Assembly: GCA_021234155.1 (NCBI GenBank)
Contig: JAJEKV010000017.1
Span: 7,789,253-7,853,252 of the forward strand
Direction of reading: 5' to 3'
Length of the DNA stretch: 64,000 bases
From: Isoetes taiwanensis
Lineage: Eukaryota; Streptophyta; Lycopodiopsida; Isoetales; Isoetaceae
Shown: positions 11,250 through 21,508 of the stretch, piece by piece
Layout of the letters: each line of letters begins with the position of its first letter
How positions within the stretch are numbered: the first letter of the stretch is position 1
Notes under the pieces: generated by a model
What the model was told of the DNA's origin: nothing
What the model saw: only the letters and a program-made list of their open reading frames with translations
The model's database searches: none
Made by a program: the position numbers and the translations under genes

Positions 11250-13400
11250 CAAAAGTTGTTCCTATTGTGGACAGTCTTTTCAATGGCAATGATGATTTTT
11301 CCAATTGTGTTAACTTAATACAGTCACCAATATCATGTACAATGTTGAGGTATCATTTGAGGTAATCATTATGCTGCTATAGTTTAAGGTCTCCTCTCAA
11401 TTCCAGAATTACAGATCTATTCATGTAATGTGTGCAGGCCTACAAAACAATATTGTCATTGCAAATGTCAATGCATGATTTCATCCACATGGTTATGTGC
11501 TTTTGGTGGCACCGAGTTTGCATAGGAGAATGAACATCATGAAGTAAACTTTGAAGAAGTATCCAAGTACGTGACATCAACAGAAAAGGAAGAACCCAAG
11601 AGCAAAATAGACAAGTTTACTTATACGCTAGCTTGACGATTGTTAGATGTTTCAGGTGACTCAGAAACAATAGAAGCATATGAGAAGGAGAAGACACCAA
11701 CATATGATCGTGTATTGATTAATATTTGGCAATCATGTCTAAATTATATTTATGCTTCATACAACTATACTAATAGAATACTGCAATATGAAAGAGAATA
11801 TTAGCTTATAAATCTAATCGTCACTTTTTTCGTGGCAATTCATATTGAGTGCTTTTTAGCAAGTGTAGTTGCTGCCATGAGTAACACAGTGGTTGCAAAA
11901 TTTGAAGATCATGCAATGAGTAAAAATGTGAGAGAAGAAAGTAAGAAAAAAAAAACAAAGTTGATGAAATCAACTAGTAGAAAGTATCAGATTTGGTGTC
12001 TGTAATTGCAGGCAGTCAATTTTTGAAATTCAATATTCGAAAGTTTTTAACTGTTATATTTATGCAGGGAAGTCTTTCTCTGTACTCCCTCCTTTGGCAA
12101 AAGTGTAAGTTGTTGAAACAAAAGTATTATTGATGTGGTAAGAGTCATAAATGAACCCAAATGGACTAGTTTGGCCCTGAGAAGCCCAACTGACGCTCTA
12201 CGCTCTACTTAGACCCCTAGACCTCAGACACAAAAGAAAGCAAACGACAGAAAGACTGGAGACCTAGACTTATAAGACATGAAGATCTGGGTATATACAT
12301 CCGTCCACTAACCATCCTAGCCAACAAACTCATAGACTCAAAGAAGAACTACTCAACTCAAAGAAGAGCTAACCACTAGGACCCCGAGAAGGCCAATGGT
12401 GGTGGTGGGGAGGGGGACCAACACTCGAGGGAGGGTTACATCCAACTCACACCTATCCATCCAAACTCTAGACGTGGACTACTACGACCACATGAAGAGC
12501 AAATGAACAAGGGCTAGAGGGTCTCAGGCAACCTGTGTTTTCAATCATTTTCGTAACCACACCGAATCCCAATGGTCCCATAGATCCCTTCTTATGAGCA
12601 AGAGGGCCAGAGGAGGTGGGACCTTCCCCCACTAAATTCTACAACCACAATCCAGAAGAAACCACCATGGTGCCACTGAATCTCCAATGAAACCTGATAG
12701 GGCAGAAATGGGAGGAAGAGAGAGTTGCAAACATAAAGAATATGAGTGCACAACTAGTCTAAAATACCCTTACACCCCCCAAGCTTGAAACCAATCCAAG
12801 CCCCTAAGAAGAGATAAAAACCATAGAGAACAATATAAAGAAAGAACCGAGTTGGGGCTACTTTGGAGGTGTGGGGTCCCACCCAGGGCAATTAAGGCCA
12901 TAGCTCACTCTCTTTAGAAAAAGGGCTGGCTCAAACCTACCATTCTCGTCTCTCTAGCTTATGGGGGAAAAGGGGTCTAGCTTAGAACAAGAGGGGGGAG
13001 GTGCCTCCACCTGTTGTTAGGAGGAGTACAATCAATAAAATATCTCATAATTTTTTACTTTCAATTGTGTTATTGATAAGTTGTATGATAAGAATGAGCA
13101 TATATCATCAGCCAAGGAACCTGATATCTTGTGTCGGTTGAACAAGTTGAAGACTATCATTTTAAGGCCGAGTTTTGGAGAGTTCATGTCTTAGTGCCCC
13201 GCATTAGGGCGGATTTGGGGTCTCAAAATGGCTCATATCTTGGGTTAAAGATTTCCACGTCAGATTCGCCATGACCAATCAGGTTTGCGCCTCTTTACGA
13301 AAAAGTCAAGATTAGTTGGCAGGTAAAAGAATGAGCAAAGCTTACTTGGCATCCACATGGCGATTTTCATAGGGATGCCTCAAGCGCTTTGTTGCAACCA
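11250..13400. other. No gene recognised
   Basis: More than 2 kb with no ORF carrying domain character. The part at 12180-13050 is noticeably purine-rich on the forward strand (GAAGAG and AAACC runs) and could be old retroelement sequence. I saw no paired termini. Confidence 0.45.
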
Positions 13401-13574
13401 TTTTAATGGCCCATATTTTTCGGGGAGTCACTTCTGTCGCCCAAAAATAATGGTGATTTTGACCGGCCATTGTCAGCCAATTAAACTCCCTTGTCAAATT
13501 TTACGCCAAACTTCAGACTCATTACGGGCGCCTAATGCATCCTCCTCCTCCTTCACTTTCATCTCAAGTAATCC

Positions 13575-13910
13575 ATGTCTCCTATAATTTCGTGTTTCTT
13601 GCCTCATTTACGTAACTCCCAAGGTGAAGAAGTGGGAGGTTTTGTCTCAATAGGTTCATGGGTGAGTATGCCGCCATCAACGAGGGGCTAACATAGAGTT
13701 AAAACACAAAAGGCGATCGTCGACGTGGACACATTGATAGGTAGGATAAAAGAGTTCAAGTTGAATTCTAGCGCGCCGAAAAGTGGAAAGTATAACAATA
13801 CGACATGCATATACCCCTTTGATATGGCCAAAGAGCTAATCTCTACCAAAAAACAAATTTTCCCAAAATTGCCCGCAAATGGTAACCACCTTAATCGGAT
13901 CACATGATGC
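13575..13910 (+). pseudogene. Unidentified decayed unit 1 of the hairpin-linked cluster
   Basis: I do not recognise the product. From an ATG at 13575, after a C/T-rich leader, one frame runs to a TGA at 13908-13910, broken only by a TAA at 13689-13691. The second half reads as IVDVDTLIGRIKEFKLNSS and a TTCIYPFDMAKELIST block, which looks like real protein. A block IYPF..KEL also appears in the unit at 15929, so the two may be related. Short out-of-frame pieces continue to about 14090. No signal peptide or membrane segment is evident. Confidence 0.4.
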
Positions 13911-14405
13911 GGCCGTCAGACTATTTAATCTGCGAGAAAACAATTTCACGCCGTGGTGATCTCCTTTATCTTTTCATTTCTTTGACACGTGTTTACAAAC
14001 AAATTTATTGTGCAGGTTTATGTTTATCGACGTCGTGGATGTCGCTCCTACCTAAAGCATTAGTAGTGTCCTTGTCGTGTATCACATAGACATTGAATTG
14101 TCCTTTTCTAAGGTATGGATGCTATGACCTTAAGTGGGTATAGGCATCCGGTTTTACTTTACATGATTACAACGTAAAGGTCGTGAAACCGAAGCTTGAG
14201 ACCGGGTTGAATTGCCCCCTTTAAGAACTTTGTAAGCCATAGACTAATGAGAACAATGTAATTGCAATGAAGAAATGCCCGGTGGACGAGGTGCAAGCGG
14301 TTGTCAACTAGAACGAAGGAAAACAGAAAAAAGAGAGGTCTGCACAACGCTTTGGGAGCCGCTTATGGACCATAGCGCATTACACCATGCGGTAGATATT
14401 TGAGT

Positions 14406-14726
14406 ATGGCGAGGGGAGAAGTTTATTTATACAAACCATCATGGAAATCGAATGGCCATTATCGAGCTAAGAGCTTAATGGAGACAGAGGAGATTGCTAA
14501 CCACCTCCATTATTTCATTGATGGTATTAGGGTTGGCTACAGGCAAGAGGAAAATGTAAAGTTTAGTGAGTTCGCGATCAACAAGAAATTGTCTATCGCC
14601 TTAAGCGCTTTGAATCTCTGTTTTTATTTGTGTTTTTTGTTCGATGTTTTTAGGGTCCGTGATTTTGTCCCATTTTTTAGGGTTCGACAATTATTTAAAA
14701 AGGTTACCATCATATTTTACTTCTAA
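14406..14726 (+). CDS. Hypothetical protein, 106 aa, function unknown
   Basis: This is an ATG-initiated open frame. The first ~75 residues look globular and mixed-charge (MARGEVYLYKPSWKSNG, ETEEIANHLHYFIDGIRVGY). The last ~30 are hydrophobic and aromatic (LCFYLCFLFDVF) and may be read-through into non-coding DNA. It lies directly before the histone H3-like remnant in the same orientation. I cannot assign a family. It may be a fragment of a larger decayed gene that begins near 14100, because shorter pieces in other frames precede it. Confidence 0.3.
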   Translation: MARGEVYLYKPSWKSNGHYRAKSLMETEEIANHLHYFIDGIRVGYRQEENVKFSEFAINKKLSIALSALNLCFYLCFLFDVFRVRDFVPFFRVRQLFKKVTIIFYF

Positions 14727-14761
14727 CTTCTGTTTTTACTATTTATCTTGCCGCTTGTCCT

Positions 14762-15520
14762 GTGGCAAGAACTAAGCAAACCGCAAGGATCCATCCAGGT
14801 GGTGTAAGGCCAGGTGATTACATTAGTCCGCCTTCATCCACATCCGAATATGAAGTCTCCGATAGAGATTTTCCTCCCACACCATGCCTAAATGTAAGTC
14901 GAAAACAACTCCGCATGATGATTTGGGGGGGGGCAGCTCAGCCAGTAGGGGAGGTGCACCCGTTCGAGATGGAGGATGAAAATGTGAGAGATCGCCAAGC
15001 GTAATATGACGGATTAATTATTGGGCAGCCGCCTCTTCTTACTCTTCCTACTCCTCCCCGCCTCCCTGCGGGATGCGCCCGTGACCTTCAAATCAAAGGA
15101 GGAGGCCCAACGCTAGAAAGGGAAGGCGACCGTAATGAGGAGACGGCCGGAAGAGTTTTACCGAAAGCAAATGTACCGCGAAATGCCGGGTGGGTGAGGG
15201 TAGTGGCCGGAAGCGAAAGACTAAGCCCTGCATTAAAGAGCTTCAGAGATTAAGAAGTATCAGAAGAGAATCAGATGGTCATTCCGCGCTCCCATTTTGC
15301 CAGTGCTCGCGGAAAGAGATTCTTGCAAGAGTGTGGTGCGATACATCATACCGCTATTGTAATTCAAGCAACCGGCTTTAAATACTCTTCAAATGGCTTC
15401 GAAGCGCTTGGTGCCTGGCCTGTTCGAGGACTCAGAGCTTTGCAAAGAATACATGCTGCCAAGCGATCGCCATGCCTAAGGACATGCCGTCTTAATACGA
15501 TAAGGGATCCTAAGTACTAT
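14762..15520 (+). pseudogene. Histone H3-like (possibly CENH3-like) pseudogene
   Basis: The unit starts at a GTG, probably a mutated ATG, followed by ARTKQTAR, exactly the first eight residues of the mature histone H3 tail. The following ~130 codons do not resemble canonical H3. Near 15200 the strand reads GRKRKTKP and then pieces of the histone fold in shifting frames. ALNTLQMASKRLVPGLFEDS and then ELC (15387-15453) match the alpha-2 helix and its GLFED...LC end. RIHAAKR (from 15456) matches IHAKR. MPKDM (from 15472) and RL..IRD match the C-terminal helix. Several frameshifts and stops make it a pseudogene. The long divergent tail suggests a CENH3-type or foreign H3 variant, but that is inference. 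The hairpin at 15720 follows about 200 bases downstream. Confidence 0.75.
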
Positions 15521-15719
15521 GGTCAAAATTTTATGGTCAATACAACAAGAAGAAAGTCCCCTAGAAAAAGGGGTCGGAAGTGCCTTTTGTGTTTTTTCAT
15601 ATGCATAATATTCTTTTAATGTAATGGCTTTCCTTATAAGCTTCATATCTTAGTCCATTTCTTTCTTAGAAGCCTAGGTTCGCACTTTGTATATTTTTTT
15701 TTTTAATGTTTTACATGAG

Positions 15720-15780
15720 GATCACACGACGTGCAGCAAGCATTGTGCTTTGCACATAGTAGCTTTCGCGTCGTGTGATC
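15720..15780. terminator. Hairpin H1, perfect 12-bp arms
   Basis: GATCACACGACG at 15720-15731 is the exact reverse complement of 15769-15780. It is the best-conserved member of a repeated family of palindromes in this window. It lies downstream of the H3-like unit and upstream of the next one, so it may act as a 3'-end or transcription signal. That role is inference. Confidence 0.8.
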
Positions 15781-15787
15781 CAACCCC

Positions 15788-15802
15788 AACCCTAACCCTA
15801 AA
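15788..15802. promoter_or_regulatory. Telomere-like AACCCTAACCCTAAA (telo-box)
   Basis: Two and a half plant telomere-type units immediately follow hairpin H1. In plants AACCCTAA motifs occur in promoters of histone, ribosomal-protein and cell-cycle genes. Here it would be upstream of the unit that starts at 15929. Confidence 0.6.
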
Positions 15803-15928
15803 ATATACGAACAAATCTCCGCACAACGGCTGTGTCCCCTTTCATAATCGACAACGGCTACTTGAGTTCAGAAGTGACAGCACCTTACCGCTCCTAAACA
15901 TCTCCTTGCATTCATCCTCTGCTTCGCC

Positions 15929-16284
15929 ATGGATTCTTGAAGTTCCTGGAATAGTATGCATCTGCCCCACATGACAATGAGGAAGTTGCGCCGACTGCGA
16001 TTTATCCGTTCTATTGTAAGGAGTTGGACATCATGGGAAATAGTAGCGAGCTTGGATGCTATCGCGAGTTAGCTTTCAGCCAGACCGCTTGGTCTCATCG
16101 GACGTCCTTTGCAGATGTTCCTGGCTCGTGGATTCCAAAACCAGCTCTAGAGGAAGCAGCTTCCCATTTGCAAGTAGCGAAGACGTTTTTCAAGAATGCT
16201 GCGCAGCGGGCTCCTCCTGGCTGCATCCTTGTACTTAAGAAGGTAGCTTATTTCTCTTTGCCATTTGCATTCGCTAGTTATTGA
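15929..16284 (+). pseudogene. Unidentified decayed unit 2 of the cluster
   Basis: After a C/T-rich leader an ATG at 15929 opens a frame with TGA as its fourth codon. A different frame then stays open from about 15970 to a stop at 16284. It reads TAIYPFYCKELDIMG, then a Trp- and Ser-containing block and HLQVAKTFFKNAAQRAPPG. The IYPF..KEL block resembles the unit at 13575. I cannot assign a function. Confidence 0.35.
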
Positions 16285-16289
16285 ATTCT

Positions 16290-17243
16290 GCTCGGCCAAA
16301 CCGAAGATACACTGGAAACAATGAAATCTTTAAGCCAAGGGGGGTCAGTTATCTAAAGAGCAAGAATTTAGGAGTTTTGGCATTAACGCACTGGCCTTGG
16401 GTGAACCAGAGGAGGAAGATGATTCTGAATAAAGGATGAGGATGAGGATGAAAAGAAGTTGTCTGACATAATGCCAATTTTAGTGGAAGGCAAAGAATAC
16501 TTATTGCTAAGTGATATACTGAGGAACCCATCTTTGTTACGAATGTGTGCAAGGGAAGACGAGCTTATCAAGATTCTTTGGTTTAATGGGTAAATCTAGG
16601 CCTAGATTTTGAAGAGGACTTGGACAAAGAGATGTTTGAAGTGTCTTCTTATACCGCAATGCTATAAAGCTTAAGAAGCCTATGAGAGGTCGGAGTCTCG
16701 ATTTGCTCAAGAGGAGGCGAATCCGCCAACTAAGAAGAATTCCAAATGCGTCGCAATGCCGCCAACAGATCTACAAAGTTGCCGTGCCCTTTAGTCAATC
16801 GCGGGCAAAGATAAGCCTCATAGATGAGGAGAAATGTGAAGAAGATAACCTTGAGGGTCTTATTTGTGGAAGTAGATGATTTTTCTTGCCGACATGCACG
16901 GGGACAGGAAAGATTGAAGGACTCCACATTGTTACGATATATCTCAAGATTCGTTAATGGGGAGATAATCGCCTTTAGCAGAACTTTCAGTCAAAAGGTG
17001 CAGAGTTTGTCTATTACATCTATGCATTATGCATGTTCGGAACCATTCCCAATTGGCATCAAACACCGAAAGGGTGATAGCACCGACGCGATGTTCTCAT
17101 TACAATATTTTGACGACCAAGCCGGTCTCAAGGGCGAGCAATATGTTAAATTTTTAGTCGCCGGGCTTGAATCACCCAAGGTTGGAAGTCGGGTCGATAA
17201 CATGGGAGTCATTGCCTTGTTGGATCAAAGGCAAGGGGATTGA
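16290..17243 (+). pseudogene. Unidentified decayed unit 3 with acidic stretch
   Basis: A series of linked frames on the forward strand suggests one protein of about 300 residues. An early part reads INALALGEPEEEDDSE, then a Lys-Asp-Glu-rich run and LSDIMPILVEGKEYLLLSDI. A middle part reads GLDFEEDLDKEMFEVSSYTA. The last 139 open codons (16824-17243) contain LFVEVDDFSCRH, LRYISRFVNGEIIAF, YFDDQAGLKGEQYVKFLVAG and GVIALLDQRQ, which look like a beta-rich globular domain. Stops and frameshifts break it at several points. No family is recognised. It lies between hairpin H1 and the H2/H3 pair. Confidence 0.4.
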
Positions 17244-17368
17244 AAGAGCATGAAATTGACGACGGCTTGAAAAATTGAAGTTATATATTTTCAACTTGTA
17301 TCATTAAAATTACTTATGTATAGATTGTATCAATCAAATTTTAATAAAAATTATTTTATTTGTATTTA

Positions 17369-17430
17369 TTCACACCACGCCAAAAATACATCGGGCCCAT
17401 TTTTCGACGAACACGAAGCTGTCGTGTGAT
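17369..17430. terminator. Hairpin H2, imperfect member of the family
   Basis: The 3' arm GTCGTGTGAT (17421-17430) is intact. The 5' arm TTCACACCAC has two mismatches. It lies about 130 bases after the end of decayed unit 3. Confidence 0.6.
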
Positions 17431-17486
17431 ATTAATCTGGAAGAAATAAAATATTATTGGAAAAAAATAATTAATTTATTTATTCC

Positions 17487-17530
17487 TCACACGACGCGAG
17501 AAGACCGACGGCATCCTTCGCGTCGTGTGA
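17487..17530. terminator. Hairpin H3, perfect 13-bp arms
   Basis: TCACACGACGCGA at 17487-17499 pairs exactly with TCGCGTCGTGTGA at 17518-17530 around an 18-base loop. It is 56 bases from H2 and just upstream of the promoter of coiled-coil gene A. Confidence 0.8.
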
Positions 17531-17556
17531 CTCAAGCTACTACGGTAAATCTATGT

Positions 17557-17565
17557 TATAAATAG
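17557..17565 (+). promoter_or_regulatory. TATA-box candidate for coiled-coil gene A
   Basis: TTATAAATA lies about 120 bases before the ATG at 17680, and the leader between them is pyrimidine-rich. Spacing and leader resemble those of genes B and C. Confidence 0.5.
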
Positions 17566-17679
17566 AAGACCTTCTATCTTGCCTTCAAACCCTCCTTCCT
17601 CTTCCACCTTCGACCCTCCATCCTCTTTTCGCTTCTTCCCTTACGGGGCGCTCATCTTCTACTTCCGCCTTCTGCTCCG

Positions 17680-18026
17680 ATGGCATCTTGATCTTCCTCC
17701 AGCAAGCGACCACGCCAAAATAGCACTCCCCCGCGCCAAGAGCTCCCCGTGGATATCACCCTTGCAGTGGTGATGAAGAGATTCAAAGAGATCCACGATG
17801 AAAAAAGCCGTACAGATTAGCCTTCACGAGGGCGCTGCTGCATGAGCGAGACATTGAGCTCGCCGAAACATTCGCCATGTACCAAGAGGCAACTAGCCGC
17901 AGGGCTGAGGCAGTTGAAACTACACACAATATTTCGCAGGCCTTAGAAGATATAGAGAAGAAGCTCCGAGCTGCGGAGGATGAGAACGTAGCTTTAAGGC
18001 TTCAGCTAGAGGATCATGAAGATTAG
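17680..18026 (+). pseudogene. Coiled-coil gene A (family member, decayed)
   Basis: The ATG at 17680 opens MAS, then TGA, then a Ser/Lys/Arg/Pro-rich segment and ELPVDITLAVVMKRFKEIHD. This matches gene C (ELPSDIMLGVLMKRLKEQDD) closely enough to call them paralogues. A stop at about 17819 is bypassed by a frame change. After that the sequence is a heptad-rich coiled coil (ALLHERDIELAETFAMYQEA, ALEDIEKKLRAAEDENVALR) ending at TAG 18024-18026. A 21-base block at 18004-18024 is repeated directly after the stop. The premature TGA and the frameshift make it a pseudogene unless TGA is read through. The function of the family is unknown. A short helical protein is implied. Confidence 0.6.
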
Positions 18027-18176
18027 CTAGAGGATCATGAAGATCCCTAGCCGTTCTATGTATTTTTTGCTTCAATGAAAAAACAATTAGCCGTTCTATT
18101 GATGATATATATATTATTATTGTTTTCGATGATATATTTATTCTCTTGTTCAAATGTATGTTTTGTTTTATTAAAA

Positions 18177-18243
18177 GATCACACGACGCGAAATGCCATG
18201 CTTGCAATTAGGTAGCAATCAATGGATTTCACGTCGTACGATC
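18177..18243. terminator. Hairpin H4 after coiled-coil gene A
   Basis: GATCACACGACGCGAAAT (18177-18194) pairs with ATTTCACGTCGTACGATC (18226-18243) with few mismatches. It lies about 150 bases after the stop of gene A. Confidence 0.75.
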
Positions 18244-18388
18244 TCCATAATGTACACCTCGTTGTATGTACAAATTCCTGATTTATTAATAGAAAACTAT
18301 CTGTAAAACAATTATCTAGCTAGATTATGTGATATCTTGCAGGTAAATGCGAATTAGTCATATCTAGGTTTGCGCCAGCACTCAAAGC

Positions 18389-18466
18389 ACGTGGCATGTG
18401 GATGACAACGTCTACTCACATACGTGGCATGCGGATGACAACGTCATGCCAAGGACGTGGCATGCG
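18389..18466 (+). promoter_or_regulatory. Three ACGTGGCATG repeats (G-box-like) upstream of gene B
   Basis: CACGTGGCATG at 18389, TACGTGGCATG at 18421 and GACGTGGCATG at 18454 each carry an ACGTGGC core. The first two are followed by the same GGATGACAACGTC extension. ACGTGGC is the core of plant G-box/ABRE elements bound by bZIP or bHLH factors. Position relative to the TATA box of gene B suggests a promoter module. Confidence 0.6.
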
Positions 18467-18643
18467 CTGCCACAATAACACCATTTTTTGTACGACCAAA
18501 GGATTGATTAGATGGGCCTGCATACAGTACGGCTAGGATCTGACGGATCCCATGATGCGAACATAGGCTACCGTTGCCTCGTAGGATTATTACACAACTT
18601 TATCGGTACACGCAACCGTAGATTCCAACGTATCTATAGTTTC

Positions 18644-18652
18644 TATATAAAA
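18644..18652 (+). promoter_or_regulatory. TATA-box candidate for coiled-coil gene B
   Basis: TATATAAAA lies about 80 bases before the ATG at 18725 and is followed by a strongly pyrimidine-rich leader. Confidence 0.65.
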
Positions 18653-18900
18653 CGTCAGAGCCCTTTGTCTTCTCCTATCCACCATCTCCAGTTCTACCAC
18701 ATCCGCCCTCAGCCATCTCTTTCAATGGCCTCCAGCTCCAGTTCCATTCCTGCCGAGATCTTGTCTCAAGTTCTGGTGAAGGAAATTAAGAATATTCATG
18801 CTGAAGCATAGGAACAGATCCGCCTTCTGAAAGAAAAGAATGATGAAGACGTCGCCAAGCTGGTTGCGGCAGAGGACAAGGCCGCCTTCTATAGGGAGGT

Positions 18901-19211
18901 TGTCAAGGTTGCACCAAGAAAGGGAGAGAAGGGGATGCACACCGATATCCGAGAGCGCAAGCTCCCAAAACAAATTGTATTAAATGTATGTATGAATACA
19001 AGATATAAAAAGGGGCAGTAAATAATAACTGCTCCCGTTACCAACCACACCTAATTATGCCGTAACTAATTAAGGCAAGTGGATGCCGTAGCTAATTAAG
19101 GCAAGTGGATGGGCTGGTGTAGGTCTTTGATTCAAAGACCTCGTCTTCGAAATCTTTGTCCGCCTTTGTCAAGCAAAGAAGGTGGTGATCTCGATATCAT
19201 ATATCTCGACA
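18901..19211 (-). repeat. Copia 3' LTR (complete)
   Basis: A 311-bp LTR bounded by TGTC and GACA. It shares with the right LTR a long block containing GGGGCAGTAAATAATAACTG and the ATATATGATATCGAGATCACC end. The middle differs: this copy has a small stem TTTGATTCAAAG where the other has a longer one. Confidence 0.9.
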
Positions 19212-19370
19212 CTCCTCCTTGATGAGAGGTCACCATCTCCATGCTCAACCTCCTCCTCCCCGAGATGAGATCTGAATCTATCAAGATCAATACCAAGTCG
19301 ATGTCGCCAAAGAGCTCATGAGCCAAAGGCTTAGTCAAGAGATACGTGGTATTGTCCCGTAGGAACATGC

Positions 19371-21508
19371 TCAATCTGAACACCTTATTTTATCAGCCAC
19401 AAGGTTCCTTACAAAATGGTAATGCTTGGGAACATGCTTAGATTTTGGATGTCGAACTTCAGTGGAGCACCAATCAATGCCACCTTTGTTATCCATGAGC
19501 ATCCTTGCTGGTCCAGGAGTGTGTTGCCCAATGCCGGCAAGAAAGTCCTTCAAACTAATGATCTCACGGGCTGCTGTAGATGCTGCAACATACCGCTTGA
19601 TGGATGAAAGAGATACATGTTCCCGCTTCTTCTGGTCCAAGCAATGGCGCATTGGCAAGCGTAAAACAAATGCCTGGATGTGGACCTGAGTTGTCTATCA
19701 CATCGCTAAGTGAGGAATCACTATATGTCAGCAATGAGAAAACATCACTATTGCTGCAATATGTAAGGCCATAATCAGCAGTACCCTTTAAGTAGCGAAG
19801 AATGTGCTTGGCCATTTCCCAATGCTTATGACCTGGATCTGCTGAAAATTGGCTTAGAGCTATAACAGCAAATGCAATATCGGGTCTGGTGCAAACCATG
19901 CAATACATGAGGCTGCCAATCAATTGCCGAAATGGAACTTTCGCCATAGAAAGACGGTCAGCATTAGATTGTGGACAATCTTTCTTGGTGAGAAGAGTAC
20001 CTGGATTCATCGGAACTTTAGATGGATTGCAATCAACCATGCCAAAGCGCTCAAGCATATCTTCAATGTACTTCTTTTGAGAGATATGAAGAATCCCATT
20101 TTTTCGGTCTCTTGCAATTTGTAAACCCAAACAATAGCGAGCTTCACCTAAGTCTACCATTGGAAACTTAGCAGCAAGCCTTGTCTTGAATTCAGCAATT
20201 TGCTCATTATTATTGCCTATGAGCAAGGAATCATCCACATACAAAGCAATGATGAGTAAGAACTTGCCTTGACGACGGATATAGACATTAGAATCAGCCT
20301 CAATAGGCTGGAACCCTTGGTCTTTGAAGAAAGAATCTATGGTCTTGTACCAAGCACGTGATGCTTGCTTTAACCCATAAAGTGTCTTTGTCAATTTGCA
20401 TACTAAATGCTCAGCACCAGCTTTGACATAACCCTGAGGTTGCTTCATATATATTTCTTCATCAAGTTTGCCATTAAGAAATGCTGTTTTGACATCTGCT
20501 TGATGAACCTCAAGATTATAATGAGCAGTAAATGCAAGAAGAATGCAAATGCTCATCATTTTGACCACTGAAGAAAATATTTCCAAGTAATTAATGCCAT
20601 ATTGCTGGCTAAAACCCTGTGCAACCAAGCGTGCTTTATAGCTGCTGATGGTGCCATCAGGATGGAGCTTGCATTTGTAGACCCATTTGTTACCAACGAC
20701 CTTCCGATCATGAGGAAGAGGAACCAAATCCCAAGTGCCATTTTGAACAATAGAATCCATTTCGTGGTCCATTTCCTGCTGCCAATGAGGTGCAGCAGCA
20801 CATGAAATAGCTTCATGATAGCTGGTGGGTTCACTGATAATAGCAGCACCACAAAACTCCATAATGCTGGGCATAATTTCAGCATAGAAAGCAAACCTTT
20901 GAGGAGGAAAACGTTTCCTTTTACCTCGACCAAGTTCTTCTTCAACTCCTCCTTGATCAAGATGATCAAAATCACCTCCTGGTCAGATGGGTCAAGATCT
21001 CCTCCGTGATCAGGAAACAGGGGTGCTGTAAGCACTGCAGGTGCTGGAACTGCTGCAGGTGCTGGAATATCATAAACTGAGTCCGATATTGGAAGCTATG
21101 GCATCATCTGTTATCCATGCAGAGATATCAAGAAATTCCACATTAGGAGTTTTTGAACCTTGCTAAAATGCCGAAACATCTTCATGAAAAATAACATCGC
21201 GATCAACACAAAGCTTCTTGGTATCCGGATCAATCAGCCTATAATCATGCTTGCACTGGTCAGAGAAACCCACAAAGATCATTTTCTTGCTGGTATGCTC
21301 AAGTTTCTTACGATTAGCTTTGGGAATAAGCATAAAGGCAGCACATCCAAAGACACGTAAGCGAGACAAATTTGATTTTACGCCATTGAAAGCTTGTTCA
21401 GGAGTCTGATTTTTCACAGCAACAGTGGGCAATCTATTGAGAAGATAAACTGAGTACCTTACTGCTTCAGCCCAAAATTGAATGGGTGCTGAGGATTGAG
21501 CGAGCAAG
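19371..21508 (-). pseudogene. Copia pol 3' part: integrase C-term, RT, RNase H
   Basis: Read from 21508 downwards. The integrase C-terminal domain comes first (IQFWAEAVRYSVYLLNRLPT, LRVFGCAAF). After a broken linker the copia-type RT follows (20874 on), with WVYKCKLHPDGTISSYKARL, the LVAQGFSQ motif, DVKTAFLNGKLDEEIYM, LYGLKQASRAWY and the catalytic ALYVDDSLLIG. The RNase H region starts at YSDSSLSD. A frameshift near 19600 moves the end into another frame (19658-19371), with STAAREIISLKDFLAGIG and DNKGGIDW. The element is therefore inactive. Its 5' integrase portion is the inverted segment at 27495-28154. Confidence 0.9.

Noticed and set aside
12075-12130. TACTCCCTCC start resembling a Stowaway-type MITE
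   Set aside because: No matching inverted terminus or TA duplication was found nearby.
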